NCBI GenBank assembly: GCA_016617855.1
Contig: JAECUM010011168.1
Span: 1-64,000 of the forward strand
Direction: 5' to 3'
DNA length: 64,000 nucleotides
Source: Megalonaias nervosa
Taxonomy: Eukaryota; Mollusca; Bivalvia; Unionida; Unionidae
The notes below the pieces were generated by a model, which saw nothing but the letters and a program-made list of their open reading frames with translations, did no database searches and was not told the DNA's origin. This document shows, piece after piece, positions 11,749 to 24,399 of this stretch. Each line of letters begins with the position of its first letter. Positions within the stretch are counted from its first letter, which is position 1. A program made the translations under genes and the position numbers.

Positions 11749-12654
11749 TGTTACGTATTGGCTCGTTCAAATGTAACAAAAGAAAAGAGTGAAGACACAA
11801 AGCTTTGTAAGTTTTAACAAAAATAATTTATTTCCCTAGAAAACACGGTGAAAAGGTGAAAATATGAAATAGGACTTACGGTTTGTGAAGAAAATCCAAA
11901 CATTTATCCTAGAATTGTGAATATATATATATATATGAGTCCTATTAATAATAAATAGTTCTAACTGAATCTAGTTTGAATCTCAAGTTGGTTCAAAGAT
12001 GGAGGATGATGACGTCAGATGAAGTCTTTACACAAATGTCCAGAATTTCAAGTTGAACCACAATTTATACTGTAGTATTCCAATTTAGAATGAATTTCAC
12101 TAATGTTTTTGTCCTAAACCACTTGTGTAATTCTCCAGGGAAAAAATATTATTTAAAAAGTAGATGAACTCCTATAGCTGTCATCTATAACAAGACACAT
12201 CTGGAGCTCTACAGATGTAAAGAAAAATAAACCCTTTCCAGCACAAGAAAAATAACACCTTCTTCTCAAAGTATAAGAACGACTCTGACTATTTAACAGA
12301 AACCTAAGTGTTTTAAAACCGAACTAAGACGTCAATTCATGCACGCGCAGGAAGAACGCCTGGTTATTTCATCATCTAACAATCGCAGTACACGATGCAA
12401 TCACATATGCTTAGAAAAATGACCTTGGCCACAACCAATCGCTTACGCCGGTTGTTTATCAACCCGGCAATCTAAACAAAATCCTTACGCAAGCCGATAG
12501 TCATATTTACGTTCTAAATAAACACGATGTTACTTTCAAAAATATCAGATCATGTGAACATAATCATCATCATAATAAAAAATAATGATATAAAAATGAA
12601 ATAAAAAGAATTCAAGTTTTAACACAGAAGTAATTAAACTTCATGGTCGTAACA
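11749..12654 (+). mobile_element. Solo LTR of a gypsy-type retrotransposon
   Basis: The element is 906 bases long, starts TGTTACG and ends CGTAACA, giving the canonical TG...CA ends in a 7-base inverted repeat. It is flanked by a 4-base direct repeat CTAT (11745-11748 and 12655-12658). A second copy lies at 27319-28231 and a truncated inverse copy at 35655-36287. No internal retroviral genes are attached, so it is a solo LTR left by recombination. Confidence 0.8.
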
Positions 12655-15212
12655 CTATATAATGATTATATATTGTGCGCGTGCGGGAGGGTGGGGGAGA
12701 AATTAATTTCTGAATCGCTGAAACGAAAATATATATCTACTGAGAAAAATCAGAATTGTAGTTTGTAAAACATAGATTTATAGGATATGAAATGTTTCCT
12801 AGATGAAATTCATATGGAGTAAGTTTGCATAGTAGCTGAAATTCAATTACCATCATCAGAACAGGTAATTATATATCATGACATGTTATATCATCTGTTG
12901 ATCAAGGTGAATATTTAGATAGTTCAGGCATCTGTAGTCGTGTTGTTATTAAGATTAACATTAAGAGCGGTAGCTGGAAAAAACATATTTTGAACAGAAA
13001 CTAAAAATATTTGCAGCACCATCAATTTTGTTTTCTCAAAAAAGTATCCAAATATAATTTTCTAGAAACCACAGGTGCTATGAAACGACAAGCAGCAACA
13101 AAGTCTTAGCTGGAGTACACAAACCATTAAGAAACAACGATAATAATACTGGAGAAAGATTTTCTCCTAGCCTAATCCACAAAAACCTTAGAAAAAGAAA
13201 TGTTTCTCCTACAAAGGTCACATATGACCTTATGTTTAAAGAACAGTTGTAAATAATTCAAAAGCAACTTGCTGCTTACGTCATCTCGGAGTAACTCCAC
13301 CCACAGACGCATACGCTAAACAGAATTTTAAAAAACATTGCTTAAATCGATATAAAAAACCAGAACAGATTTTGTTTACTCACCTTCAGAAATTATGTTT
13401 AGGGATAGAGTGCAAATATATAATCCATGACGAGTATCCAGGTCGGATTCCAGATCAGCTTTCCCTCATCATATTGTGAAAACTAAGAAAGTTATTGATT
13501 CTGAGATTTCGAGTAGCACTAAATAACTTTACCGAAGCAGCTTAAAATTGAAATTGGACTATAACGTTCCGTGAGAGTTGGATTGTCACAACGGATATAG
13601 ATGACTCTTATGATTACCTCAATCGGATAACAGTGGATCATTTTTGCCTCACGTATCAGACTAAAAAATAAAACATAAGTAAGCATCATTATATGCGAGG
13701 TATTTTTGTTTTTCTGTGACGTATAATTATTTTAGGGATGTGGTGCACTTTTAAATCTCCTCCGTTATTGGGGAGATAAATAACACATTATCATTGTCCA
13801 GATCTATTTCAAGTTCATGAGTGTTGTGATCATGACCATATTTGTTTAAATTTATATAGAATTAATATTATATTCCTGGAAAATAAACTACGTATATCTG
13901 AGGTATCTCTTAATATTGGGGAATTTTGCGAGCCATATTTAGCCTTTTCTTGAGGTAATGCAAAATGTAGCAAAAAGATAGAACCATTTTTATTATCTGT
14001 CAATTTTTGTTACCTGGAGATAATGATAAATAAGCCCATGAAATATCGCAATACCTTCCAGATCTGTTGTAAATTTCACATGCCAAATCAATCCCTTCCC
14101 TCTACAACGTGTGAAGGTGACACCCTTCTTGTAAACTTATATCGAACTCAAAGACGACATTGAATTGGTTTTGGACAAGTTCAAAAACTCCAATTTATAC
14201 TACACGAGTGCAATAGTAGCACCAGATTTTTATTTAAGTGACAGAGAAGATTGTTTAAAAATATTCTGTGTCGATTTTGTGTCGTCATGAGATAAGTAGA
14301 ATTGTGTTGAATTTCATATTTATATTGCAAAATGGAAATAAAAACCGCTTCATCCAGTTTTAAATAACGCTCATTTGTACAGAAAAATATTTAATGAAAG
14401 GGACGGTTGACAGATTTGTAAACATTCCTGCATAATTAACAGCACTGAGTTTCAGAACCACTTATCGTTTTGAAACAAATAGTGGCACGGTGAGAAGAGA
14501 TGGTATGATGCAGCCATATATGTCTACTGACTCACCATTCGCTAACCATCCTGTATTGATTATTTATTTTGGGACATAATTATCCCATTCATTAAATTTG
14601 TAGGAAATGTTGTATTTCACATTCATCAAATTAAAGATATGAATGAATAATTACCATAAAGTTTACCTTTCTAGAGATTGTTATTTATCTTATAATAAAA
14701 GTGATAGTAACTGCTGTGTTCTTGCAAAATGTTGTTGCACTGCTTAGTTTCAATGATTGTTTAGTTTTTTTTTGTTTTTTTTTTGTTTGTGTGTGTGTGC
14801 GCTTATTACGAAATCAGAACACGTTTCACTAAGCGAACTAATACGGTAAGGTACTAAATTCAGTTTCATCTGAATTGCACAGGTAATACTTATTAATCAA
14901 ATGCGAGTTAGCATATCATTTATTTTTACTCCTGATTGCATTTATTTTTACTCCTGATTGTACGTCTCCTAATTTTGGAATGTGTTTTCTCATTTCATAG
15001 CAATTATTGTTTGATGACATACTCGAAGGTCAAGGTTAATTGATCTGTAGTAGCGTTAACAACATACGAGTCACAGGAAAGCTGCACAACGCCCATCGTT
15101 TTGAAATAACAGGAAGCTTCAATCGTGCATGTAGTTATAGTTTTTTGTTGTTCTGAGGTTTTGTTATCTTCACGCTAATTTTCGATAACCTTTTCATTTA
15201 ATGTCGTTATAG
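12655..15212. other. No gene recognised upstream of the first CLCA exon seen
   Basis: This should be intron of the CLCA gene if earlier exons exist to the left. I searched both strands by eye for a von Willebrand A-domain DxSxS segment or the zinc metallopeptidase HExxH segment of CLCA proteins and found neither. A 22-base tandem duplication occurs at about 14916-14960 and a GT-rich tract at about 14788-14800. Confidence 0.4.
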
Positions 15213-15440
15213 TTGTCTCGCATCGAAGAAATGAGGCAGGCTATAAAATACATTATTGATGTGTTGATCCAGGCTTCATCATATTTAGGAATAGTCTCTT
15301 TCTCCAATTCTGCAACAACCCTGGCTCCTTTAAGAGAAATAAAGAGTGACACCGACCGCCATATCCTTGAAAACATCACTTCGTCATTATTTGCCTTCGG
15401 TGGAACAGGTATCGGTCAGGGACTGCTAAATGCGAAACTG
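15213..15440 (+). CDS. CLCA-type calcium-activated chloride channel regulator, von Willebrand A exon
   Basis: This is the first visible exon of a host gene whose eight exons run to 25430. It follows an acceptor (TTATAG) and ends at the donor CTG|gtaagc, phase 0, 76 codons. The sequence has the layout of the CLCA vWA domain: helix, then YLGIVSFSNSA, then the loop FGGTGIGQGL. CLCA proteins are secreted or membrane-tethered regulators of calcium-activated chloride conductance and carry an N-terminal zinc metallopeptidase domain, a vWA domain and beta-sandwich repeats. The metallopeptidase and the DxSxS half of the MIDAS metal site must be encoded upstream and were not found. Whether the gene is complete is therefore unknown. 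Confidence 0.8.
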
Positions 15441-16944
15441 GTAAGCAGCAAAAAACTTGCATTGCCATTTGGATTAGGACTTGATATGGATTGAATATAT
15501 TCTTATATTGCCTATAAGAAGAGAAAATGAAATCTTTTATTCACCAGCAGTATATTCATGAAACATTAAACGTTTGCAATGCAACAAATTTATCAGAAAC
15601 TGTCAGAATAGTCAGTTTGAAATGAATTAGTGTTCCTCTCAAAGTGGTGCCTCATCTGAAAATGTAATGTAAAAGGCATCAGAAAAATGGTTCTTTAAAA
15701 TTAAAGCCAAGTTTAACCGGTTGTAACGGTGCGGTCTCCAAAGGCAAAATGAGCTATATATGTTGCTCACTTTAAGGCCCACATCAGCACATAATATATA
15801 ACAGAAATCAGGCACATCTAATTATATTGGTGGGACAAGAGTGGGCTTTGGTTTTAACCAACATCAAAAACAACTTTCTTGTCTTAGCTGAAGTGATTTT
15901 GCTCATATTGTCTGTCCGAGTGAACCATAAGAAGTATTTTATCAAAGAATAATTCCTCTTCGGAAAATCACTCTCGAGCACTATCCCCCTTATGAAAGAT
16001 AACGTGGTTGATGCCGAGGATATCATCAATGCCATGTTAAGATAAGAAAATGTAAATGTTTTTATAGTCAAACTTCTACATACCATTTTTATGTCCTCAG
16101 GGATAATACTTCTGCTATGTTTATAACACGTCAGAATTACAACCGCTCTGGTGACCTAGTGGTTAGAGCGTCCGCCTCAAATGCGGGAGGTCGCGGGTTC
16201 GAACCCTGGCCGAGTCATACCAAAGACTTTAAAAAAATGGTACTAACAGCAGCCTCGCTTGGCGCTCAGCATTAAGAGGTTAGTGTTAGGACTGATCGGC
16301 CTGGTGTCAGGATAATGTGACTGGGTGGGACATCATGCCACATGTCTGCGGCATGATGCCCCAGTGCTAGACATCACTATAAACTGTTACACTGCAGACA
16401 TCGTAGCGATATGACTGAAAAATTGTTAAAGCTACGTTAAAAATCTAAATCACACACACACACATACACACACACGTCAGAATTACAACTGCTTTATCGC
16501 TATTTTTATGGCTAGATTTGTAGAACAACATAGAAAACAACAACATACTAAATTTGTAATTTTGATCCTATTACTAAGATTTTATTTCGTGGTCATAAAT
16601 GTTATTGTAGCTTTATATAACATTTTAATTAGTTTTGGCGTCTGATTGTAGACAAAAGGTAGAGATCCAAATACTATGTTGTCATAGATGCAAGTTTCCT
16701 AAGCTTTATTTATCTGTCCCTTTGCGCTTAATAGCTTAATCGGGCATTGGAGACCCAACAGTATGAAAAAACTGGTCACATTAATACTTATTACTGTTGT
16801 TATAGACGTTTGATGTAATAAAGAAGTTTAACTTTCAGATATATTTTATCTGCATTTTTATTTTTATTTTTTCTTACTCACACCAGGGACGTATAAATGT
16901 GCATGTATAAGTCCCTGATCCCAAATTTCATGCGTATATTCCAG
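15441..16944 (+). other. CLCA intron containing a SINE
   Basis: Bounded by GT at 15441 and the acceptor ATTCCAG ending at 16944. Apart from the SINE at 16144-16471 nothing coding is seen. Confidence 0.65.
16144..16471 (+). mobile_element. tRNA-derived SINE with target-site duplication
   Basis: The head is tRNA-like: A box around ACCTAGTGGTTAGAGCG, an anticodon-arm-like stem TCCGC/GCGGG with loop CTCAAAT, and B box GGTTCGAACCC. The body of about 250 bases ends in a CA-rich tail. The 18-base sequence starting ACACGTCAGAATTACAAC occurs on both sides (16126-16143 and 16472-16489). This target duplication shows a recent insertion into the intron. Confidence 0.85.
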
Positions 16945-17241
16945 TTATTTGAGTCCAGTGGAATGAGTACGAAGGAGAGCGAGATAATTTTACTAACTGA
17001 CGGAGAAGAAAATATACCACCCTTCATTGCAAATGTCACGGATGCACTGATAGAAGCTGGAATCGTGGTTCATACAATATCGGTCACAGAGGACGCTCAA
17101 AAAAATTTAAAAGATCTGGCTCAGGCAACTGGAGGAACCTTTCTCACATTCTTAGAGAAACAGTCAGTTACATTTATAGACGTCTTGTCTCAAGTCATCA
17201 TATCCGGTGATGCAACTCCAGATACGAATACTCCAGAAACG
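16945..17241 (+). CDS. CLCA exon: second half of vWA domain
   Basis: The acceptor TATTCCAG precedes TTATTTGAGTCC; the exon ends at ACG|gtttgt, phase 0, 99 codons. It contains ILLTDGEEN, whose Asp is the third metal-ion-dependent adhesion site residue of vWA domains. The segments VVHTISVTEDAQKNL and LAQATGGTF follow, both typical of CLCA proteins. It joins in phase to the exons at 15213 and 17928. Confidence 0.8.
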
Positions 17242-17927
17242 GTTTGTAAACCCTGTACTTCATATTATAATGTTAAATAGCTTCAACAACAATGCCAGTG
17301 TGCAACTTATAAGCAGTTAGTTTACTTTCTTGTCAGCTTGTGGTAAAGGGCTATTTTCACACCCCTATCAGAACGTCTTTGCCACATGAAATTAACTTGG
17401 TAGCAAGATACCTATTTAAAATATATAAAGTCATGTTTAGTTTTGCACGAAGTAAAAGGTCCTCAGATTTTAAAAAAGGTGAGCAATTTATGTCAAGGCC
17501 ATTCTGGTCACTTTGTTTGGCACTGCAAACAATATTTCTCTTCAAATATAAAGGACGACACAGCCAAGTGCATAATTTTGAAGAAAATAATGTAATCCAT
17601 TGATCTTACAGCCCTCAAGACTATTACTAAACCGAATCAAACCGATTCTTTCCGCCAGTTCAGAAGAAAGTAGATGTGTGCATTAACAAGCCTATTCTGG
17701 TCTTTTTTTGCAAACAATATTTCCTTTCAAATACAATAACCGGAACAACTGATTGTTTCCGGCAGCCCTGGAAATAGATGTAGATTTGTTCATCAACAGG
17801 TGAAATGTGTGGCCATCGTGGTGTTTATTTTTGTTTTGCAAAACAACATAGTAATACGATTCGTCATACAGCAACAACATCGTCCATTGCAAAGATTGGT
17901 TTTCTTCAAAATATATATTTTTTTCAG

Positions 17928-18155
17928 ATAGCATCGCATAGTAAAAACACATTGGCGAATGAAAACTACACAGAAACCTTTAAAGTTGATTACGGTCTTG
18001 GAAAGGACACGAAATTGACGGTGAGGTCAACAGCACCATCATCCTCGCCAGTGTTACTGACGGTTGTTTGTCCGGATGGAATTAACATTCAGAATACTGT
18101 TACATCCAGAGGAACACAAACTATACTTTGCGGTAACAACAAAGCTTCAACAATG
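17928..18155 (+). CDS. CLCA exon: beta-sandwich region
   Basis: It follows TTTTTTCAG and ends at CAATG|gtgggt, phase 0, 76 codons. The protein segment (TLANENYTETFKVD, then a strand-rich stretch with two cysteines) matches the region that follows the vWA domain in CLCA proteins. Confidence 0.75.
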
Positions 18156-18627
18156 GTGGGTATTCTGTCTTCCCGTCTAAAGGTCTATAAATAAAAGTCA
18201 CATTATTACTCCGCACAGTTAATTAAAGATTATTCATGTGGAAAATCAATTAATTTAGATCGAATATATATGTAAAGTTTTATAACAGTGTGAAGGTCTA
18301 CGATAACAGCCAGCGACGTAACCACGCCTAAGTAATAAGATGTATAATTCACTATCTTTGTGACACGCCCACAGACATTTATTTATCTATTTATTCCTTT
18401 ATTTATTTAGAGAGGGGCAGAGGGAGAGGAAAATTTGAAAGCATTTCTACGTAAAACGGTTCCTCATAGAAAAATCATACTTTCTTTTATTTTACATAGA
18501 AACAATCCCACGAATCTTTCAGCACTGCTACTGCGTAGGAAATTTGACATGGTGCCAAGTGTATTTTCCTTATCATTAGCTAATGAACATATTCAAGCAA
18601 ACTTATACAGATCTTTCTTTCCTCCAG

Positions 18628-18898
18628 GCGGGTACATATACTTATACCCTTTTCTCTCCTGGAGCTACTAGCTATAATGTTTACGTTACATCATACCCAC
18701 GTGGTTCAACTGCAGAAGTCGTACGTGTGAGATCGTGGCTCTCTGACACTGAAATCGACTTTGCTTCCGCTTCTACCATACGCTTGTACGCGGATGTGGA
18801 AAAAGGAAGATCTCCGGTTTTAAACGCAAAAGTTTCAGGAATGCTGATCCGTGGAAACGGTTCAAATGTTAACCTGGGTCTCCACGATGACGGAAAAG
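18628..18898 (+). CDS. CLCA exon: beta-sandwich region
   Basis: The acceptor CCTCCAG precedes GCGGGTACATAT; the exon ends AAAAG|gtatga in phase 1. It begins AGTYTYTL and ends in HDDGKG, a CLCA-like strand-and-loop pattern completed by the next exon. The frame is open throughout. Confidence 0.75.
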
Positions 18899-19313
18899 GT
18901 ATGAGCATGAGAGATGAATAAACCAGGCTGACAACATATTTCCCGATTGCGCCTGCTTTTTTCGTTTGTACTAACCATAGATAAGCAATTATTAAAATTA
19001 AGTATTATTACGGTACAAGTTCTTATTCAACTGTTATTATAAATTCATACGTGCCTTCTTATTTACTATTTCTTTCTAGCTTTCTTTGGCCTTTTAAAAT
19101 CCAGTTTTCTAATTGATCCATATTCAAAACTCTAATGTGATGATTTTTATTTAGCTTTCCCAAAATGTTGTAATTTTTATTTGAAATAAACAAATCATAT
19201 TTTTGTTTAATTTGTTTTATTTACTGAGCGGATCTTTATTGTCGTCACTAGAAAATAATGGCAAGCCGATACAAATATCAAGGTTAAAAAGAACATTCTT
19301 TATTTTCCTCAAG

Positions 19314-19475
19314 GGGCAGACCTATATGAAAATGATGGTCTGTACACGACCTACCTGTACAAAAACTACTTTACCAGTGATGGACGATACAATATGAAGA
19401 TAACAGTGTCCGGCGACGAGGGAACAGTAACGTTTTCCTCAGCATCCGGTCATAGAGCTCCTACTTTACCAGGAG
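19314..19475 (+). CDS. CLCA exon
   Basis: The acceptor CCTCAAG precedes GGGCAGACC, and the donor is AGGAG|gtaagg. Entry is phase 1 and exit phase 1. It encodes ADLYENDGLYTTYLYKN, which continues the DDGKG loop from the previous exon as in CLCA proteins (a Ca-binding-like DxDGxY pattern). Confidence 0.75.
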
Positions 19476-19751
19476 GTAAGGATATCTATCGGTTTCTTTA
19501 CGAGACTCAGCTTTGAAAACGAATATATATGCATCATAACATAGCTGACACATATGTTCATACTCATCTTTAAAATAGGAAAAAAGAGCAAGAATCATTC
19601 AGTGAATATCGATCTGTACAAATGATGCACATGAGTATATCTTGTCAGGATAATTGCTCTGGGAATTTATCTAAAATTTTGTGGAAATGTTGCTCACCAA
19701 AACATGTAATATTATCTGTTAGAAATATTATAGACCCAGCGCACACCCACA

Positions 19752-19770
19752 GATATATATATAGTATATA

Positions 19771-19854
<84 letters not shown>

Positions 19855-19855
19855 G
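19752..19855. repeat. (TA)n microsatellite
   Basis: Interrupted TA dinucleotide array in a CLCA intron. Confidence 0.9.
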
Positions 19856-19924
19856 TTATTTATATTTCATTTACATTGTTAGTTGTTTAGTTTTCTTTTA
19901 TTTCGTTATATGCTAAAGATAATT

Positions 19925-20745
19925 GTACTTTGGACCTGACCATGTCCAAATCAAATTGATTTTCTACCTGTCCTGAATCGTTGAATTTATTAATTCTGTA
20001 AACAACTAATAAATAGCTAATAGTTTCTATATGAGTAGAGGTGTAATACTAAGATTTTAATTAATAGAAGTAAACATATTTATCTTGGTCTGAGTCAAGG
20101 ACATTGTGTATTCCATGTTCTTTGTTATCATTTTAATAAAAGGCCTTCTAATTCTAACTAGGATTTTATCTTGTAAACATTTGCAACCTTCCAGAATGGA
20201 ATTTTCCATTAGGGAATAGATTTTTTTTTTAAAAACAAAATGTTAATTCTGACCAGAGCTCAGGCACAGGACTACATAACCTTCATACTGGAAAAAAAAA
20301 AAAAAACAAACATGTATTCGTGCTGTAAGATCTGTGCAGAATCAGTTGTATTATTTTTGTGTTCAGCATTTTATTTGGGCTGGAATTTATTTATTTGAAT
20401 TATTTAGTTCAAGAGATTTGTCACTGGAAATAAAAACTGCTGATAAATAACATTCTTGGAACAGAGACTTGGACTGACAGTGAAATTTGAAGTAAGGAGA
20501 TATTGTTGGATTGTATTATTATTTAACAAAATACATCTGGCACATCACTACTACACAGGCCACAATAGGGACATCAGCGCTTCGAGGATAGGATTTATTT
20601 TAGACTGCCACTAAAGTTTGTTAAGACCTTTAATCATTAGGACTTGTGTTCCAAATTCTATGATTATTTGGGATTTATTTAGCAATAATTTGTTGCCCTA
20701 GAATTCAAAGTGAAAATGTAAAAATAACCTTCCGGTACTGTGAAT
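19925..20745 (-). repeat. LTR-like dispersed repeat, copy 2
   Basis: Shares blocks with 2835-3655 (the GACCTGACCATGTCC region at its left end, the GGGCTGGAATTTATTTATT region in the middle, and the CACATCA-rich part). Located in the CLCA intron between the exons at 19314 and 21546. A further fragment of the same left half is at 24205-24390. Confidence 0.5.
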
Positions 20746-21545
20746 GAAATCTCAAATAGTCCGAAAAGTTTTATCACACCTCCAAATGTATAAAATTCCA
20801 ATTGAATCCCAATGGCATCCCAAATAAATTCTAATATTGAACCCGTTTATGTGACTGTAGTCTCCAATATGCTAATTTGGCCGTAGCGTGTATTGCGGCG
20901 ATGTGCTAAGAATCTTTTGATATACCACAATTATATACTTTAAATGTTCTTGCCTGAATTCACTAAAATTCAAAATAATACTTCATTCCAAGAATATTAT
21001 TCATGAGCACTTTGTATTTTCAGTTAATAATGTTTTGAATAAATAATTCTACCAAGATGAAAAAGAATACAAGAATAAAAAAAGTTTCTGCTTCAAGATG
21101 TTAAGGCAAGAACGGGCAATTTCTCAAATAATCAACTTTGCATGAAAAGTTGAGACAAAAAAGTAGAACCAGGATGATTGTCAAAAAATTATTTCCAGAA
21201 TATTCTATGTTGTCATAGATAAACCAGGTTTTTCCATGGGAAATTCCAGTGTCCTAGACTCAGATTAATATAAACAGGTTTACCTACATTGAACTCACAC
21301 AGAAATATTATCTATGTAGTATGTTGTATACAAAATCAATGTCCCTAGTCAGGTACAAAGCGGACTTGATTTTGGACAAAGGCCATTTACAAATTACAAA
21401 AATATATAATATACAATCATCATGAAAAGACAACAAGTAATACAAATTCAATATAAATATTATATAAAGAACGATAGACTGCCATGTTCTCTTTTTTGTG
21501 CCGTTTCTAACCAAATTATGACTTGTGTCAAACTTTCTTCTGCAG

Positions 21546-21752
21546 TCGAAGAAGCACAACCTGTAATGGAGTCTGTAGAAGCCTTTATGCGGAGTATTAT
21601 TCCAAATGAATTTGTGGTGAAAAACTACAGTTCTTCTGATCTCGACACTTCCCCGCCGGATGCCATCACGGATCTGCGTATTGTTAATGCAACTTCAAAT
21701 GCTGTTCTTCTTGAATTCACAGCTACAGGGGATGACTTTGATATTGGCCAAG
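21546..21752 (+). CDS. CLCA exon: start of the fibronectin-III-like membrane-proximal domain
   Basis: The acceptor CTTCTGCAG precedes TCGAAGAAGC, and the donor is CCAAG|gtaaac. Phase 1 both sides. It encodes PPDAITDLRIVNATSNAVLLEFTATGDDFD, with the PPxxIxDL and LxFTAxGDD signatures typical of the FN3-like domain of CLCA proteins. Confidence 0.75.
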
Positions 21753-22229
21753 GTAAACAACAGTGACGCTGAAAAGTGTTTCCTGAAAGATATATTAGAC
21801 TTACATATAAGTTTTAACACTTACATATAATGTTCGTTCACAATGGTTCGATACCCGTTGTTGCTGAGTCAACCTGAGCGGTCGGCAATCCATGCTCGGC
21901 GGATTTTTGGGTGTTTACTGACTTTCCGTCACCCTCAGAGAAATCGACGCTCGTGATAAGAGCTTTGAGAATATTATCGATTCAAATAAATTCACGAAGA
22001 ACGGTAGAAATATAACAGTCGAAAAAGATTTAAACACAAAACAAAGTCAGTTCTTATTCTATATATGTATTTTAGTTTCTTTTCCTGGAAATCAGAAACG
22101 TTCGAGCAAAAGATTCTGATTCAAATAGTTAGAACATTATCTCACCTGAGAACAAACGATTAATAACTTGGAAAAATGTTTCACTGTATTGACAATGCAA
22201 TTTATACGCAATTATCAATAATAGTTTCA

Positions 22230-22485
22230 GGATACTTTTAACTGAGTTAACATGGCGGCAGTATATGGACAGTTTCAAAATAGTAATTATGCAATATATA
22301 GGTTTATTAATCTGTGATTTGGATTTTTCCCTATTATTTTTGTGGCATTCCCAATTGTGTTATTAGAAAATAAAGCGAAATTTACAGTGTGTTAGAGCAG
22401 AACATACTTACAAACTTTTTTAAAAATGACTTATCAGACTTAAAGACTATGTATACCTATACATAAATATTTTGACAAAATATGG

Positions 22486-22495
<10 letters not shown>
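22230..22495 (+). repeat. Dispersed repeat ending in a (TA)n array; inverse copy at 44060-44310
   Basis: About 250 bases beginning near GGCGGCAGTATATGG and ending TTTTGACAAAATATGG recur on the opposite strand at 44060-44310. In both places the repeat runs straight into a (TA)n array, so the microsatellite is probably part of, or was seeded by, the transposable element. Confidence 0.75.

Positions 22496-22547
<52 letters not shown>
22487..22547. repeat. (TA)n microsatellite
   Basis: TA dinucleotide array ending about 20 bases before the acceptor of the exon at 22567, unusually close to a splice site. Confidence 0.9.
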
Positions 22548-22566
22548 CCTGTACGTGTGCTTTTAG

Positions 22567-23103
22567 CCAGGTATTACGAGGTAAGAACGTCAAACAGTAT
22601 CCACACTCTCATCAATGACTTTGACTCCAGTACGCTTCTCGACACCACCAACATAATACCCAAGCCATCCGGAGAAACTGAACAGTTAGTATTTGAAGGA
22701 AGTGAACCTGGATCCAGTAAAAACGAAGAAATCTGGTATGTTGGCATCCGCGCTGTGGATAGTAATGACAATAAGGGAAAAGTATCCAATATCATAACCC
22801 TTGGAAGAGCAGCTTCCTTCAATGTCACAGACAACGTTACAGTGATTGCAATAGTGGACCCTGATATCGATAAACATCTGGAAGATGAAGTGACTTCCTT
22901 CAATGTCACAGAAAACCTTACAGTGATTGCAATAGTGGACCCTGATATCGATAAACATCTGGAAGATGAAGTGAATACATCGAACACAACAATATATATT
23001 ATCGTTGGTGTTGTGGGTGCTGCGATACTCTCTCTTGTTGTTGGTGGATTGTTTCTGTACAAAATGCTAAAGAGATCTGGACGAAAGGAAATAAGGAACT
23101 ATG
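22567..23103 (+). CDS. CLCA exon: FN3-like domain end, duplicated stalk and transmembrane segment
   Basis: The acceptor GTGCTTTTAG precedes CCAGGTATTAC, completing a phase-1 codon; the likely donor is ACTATG|gtaatt at 23104. It encodes RYYEVRTSNS and WYVGIRAVDSNDNKG (end of the FN3-like domain), then a tandemly duplicated 27-residue stalk with NVT/NLT glycosylation sites. A single hydrophobic span (IYIIVGVVGAAILSLVVGG) and the basic stop-transfer KMLKRSGRK follow. So this is a type I membrane-anchored CLCA. Reading past the donor gives a stop at 23127-23129, but joining to 25261 restores an in-phase acidic tail, so the splice is preferred. Confidence 0.75.
22813..22974 (+). repeat. 81-bp in-frame tandem duplication in the CLCA stalk
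   Basis: Two nearly identical 81-base units (second starts at 22894) encode a 27-residue juxtamembrane segment twice. The few differences show a recent duplication. Confidence 0.9.
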
Positions 23104-24055
23104 GTAATTCCTCTTGCCATCTTCATTGATTAATTACTATTTAGAATTTTCAATTATAATATTGCTTATGTCTTTCAACAATGCAATAATATCAAACATT
23201 TTTCAGATTAGTGCAGTACAACAACGCAAACGTACCTTAAGTAAAGAAAGCAATGTTTTTCTACAATTGTCGGTGTATTATACATTTCTTATGTGTTCAA
23301 TTATGCATCACATCAGGGCAGTTTTGCAAGCAAACGACTTTATAAAAACTGCTGATCTTTTGACACGACATTTGTGAATGCAGGATACATTTAAAGGAAA
23401 ATGTAATGATGAGCTAAGATGGGTAGGATTTTACTGGACCGACATAGGGACTATGGGGTGTCAGTAGGATCTACCTTGAAACGCGTTAGGGAAATTATTG
23501 TACCTGTTATGCGCGACTATTGAATCGGTAAGACTCAGATGATACCATGGTACACATATTTCTTCTTGTTTCAAACACTTTTAAGGGGCTCTTGGTCTTC
23601 GTTCGCTATTATATACTGGCTGAAGTGTTTTTCAGTCAGTACGTTGATAGCACTGTCTACCTACACTATACTTTCAGGAATATGTTTTAAAGTTATCATA
23701 GCATATTCGATATTACACCGTGTGTTTTGATATGTCACTTCAAATAAGCACAGCTAATATCATACACTGAAGTGAATTCTAATTTCTCTTATCACCCAGA
23801 TTACGTCATATTAATCACAAATTGGTAAAGAGATGTTTTAAATTATGCTATAACAAATTACATAGTTTGATGGGTTTTTAAACTTCAAGAAATATTGACA
23901 AGAAACTCCTTTCGAAATAACCCCTATGAAATGTATGAAAGCCCACATGCACAAATATCTTTCCACTATAGTTGTAATACATTCAGACCATCATGAGTGG
24001 TTGTCACTGAGTAATCTAAACTTCAGAAAAAAACTTACTCAAATTGTGAATGCCG

Positions 24056-24062
24056 CTCTCTC

Positions 24063-24099
<37 letters not shown>
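24056..24099. repeat. (CT)n microsatellite
   Basis: CT dinucleotide tract in the last CLCA intron. Confidence 0.9.
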
Positions 24100-24103
<4 letters not shown>

Positions 24104-24399
24104 ATTCCGTTTTTAATGCAGGTCACTGTTGTGATCTTGAAGTATGTTATACTATGTGTATTATGCAGGAGGAGAGCTAATCTAAGTTGTTAGAACTTGT
24201 GCTCACTCCAAATTGAATTTATTAATTCTGTAAACAACTAATAAATAGCTAATAGTTTCTATATGAGTACAGGTAAATAATACTAGGATTTTAATTAATA
24301 GAAGTAAACACATCTTGGTCTGAGTCAAGAACATTGTGTTTTCCATGTTCATTGATATCATTTTAATAAAAGACCTTCTAATTCGAAATCCTAGAATTT

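Noticed and set aside
16897..17280. CLCA exon beginning at the ATG-like start near 16897
   Set aside because: The residues before 16945 do not fit CLCA, and a good acceptor (ATTCCAG) at 16944 keeps phase with the previous exon.
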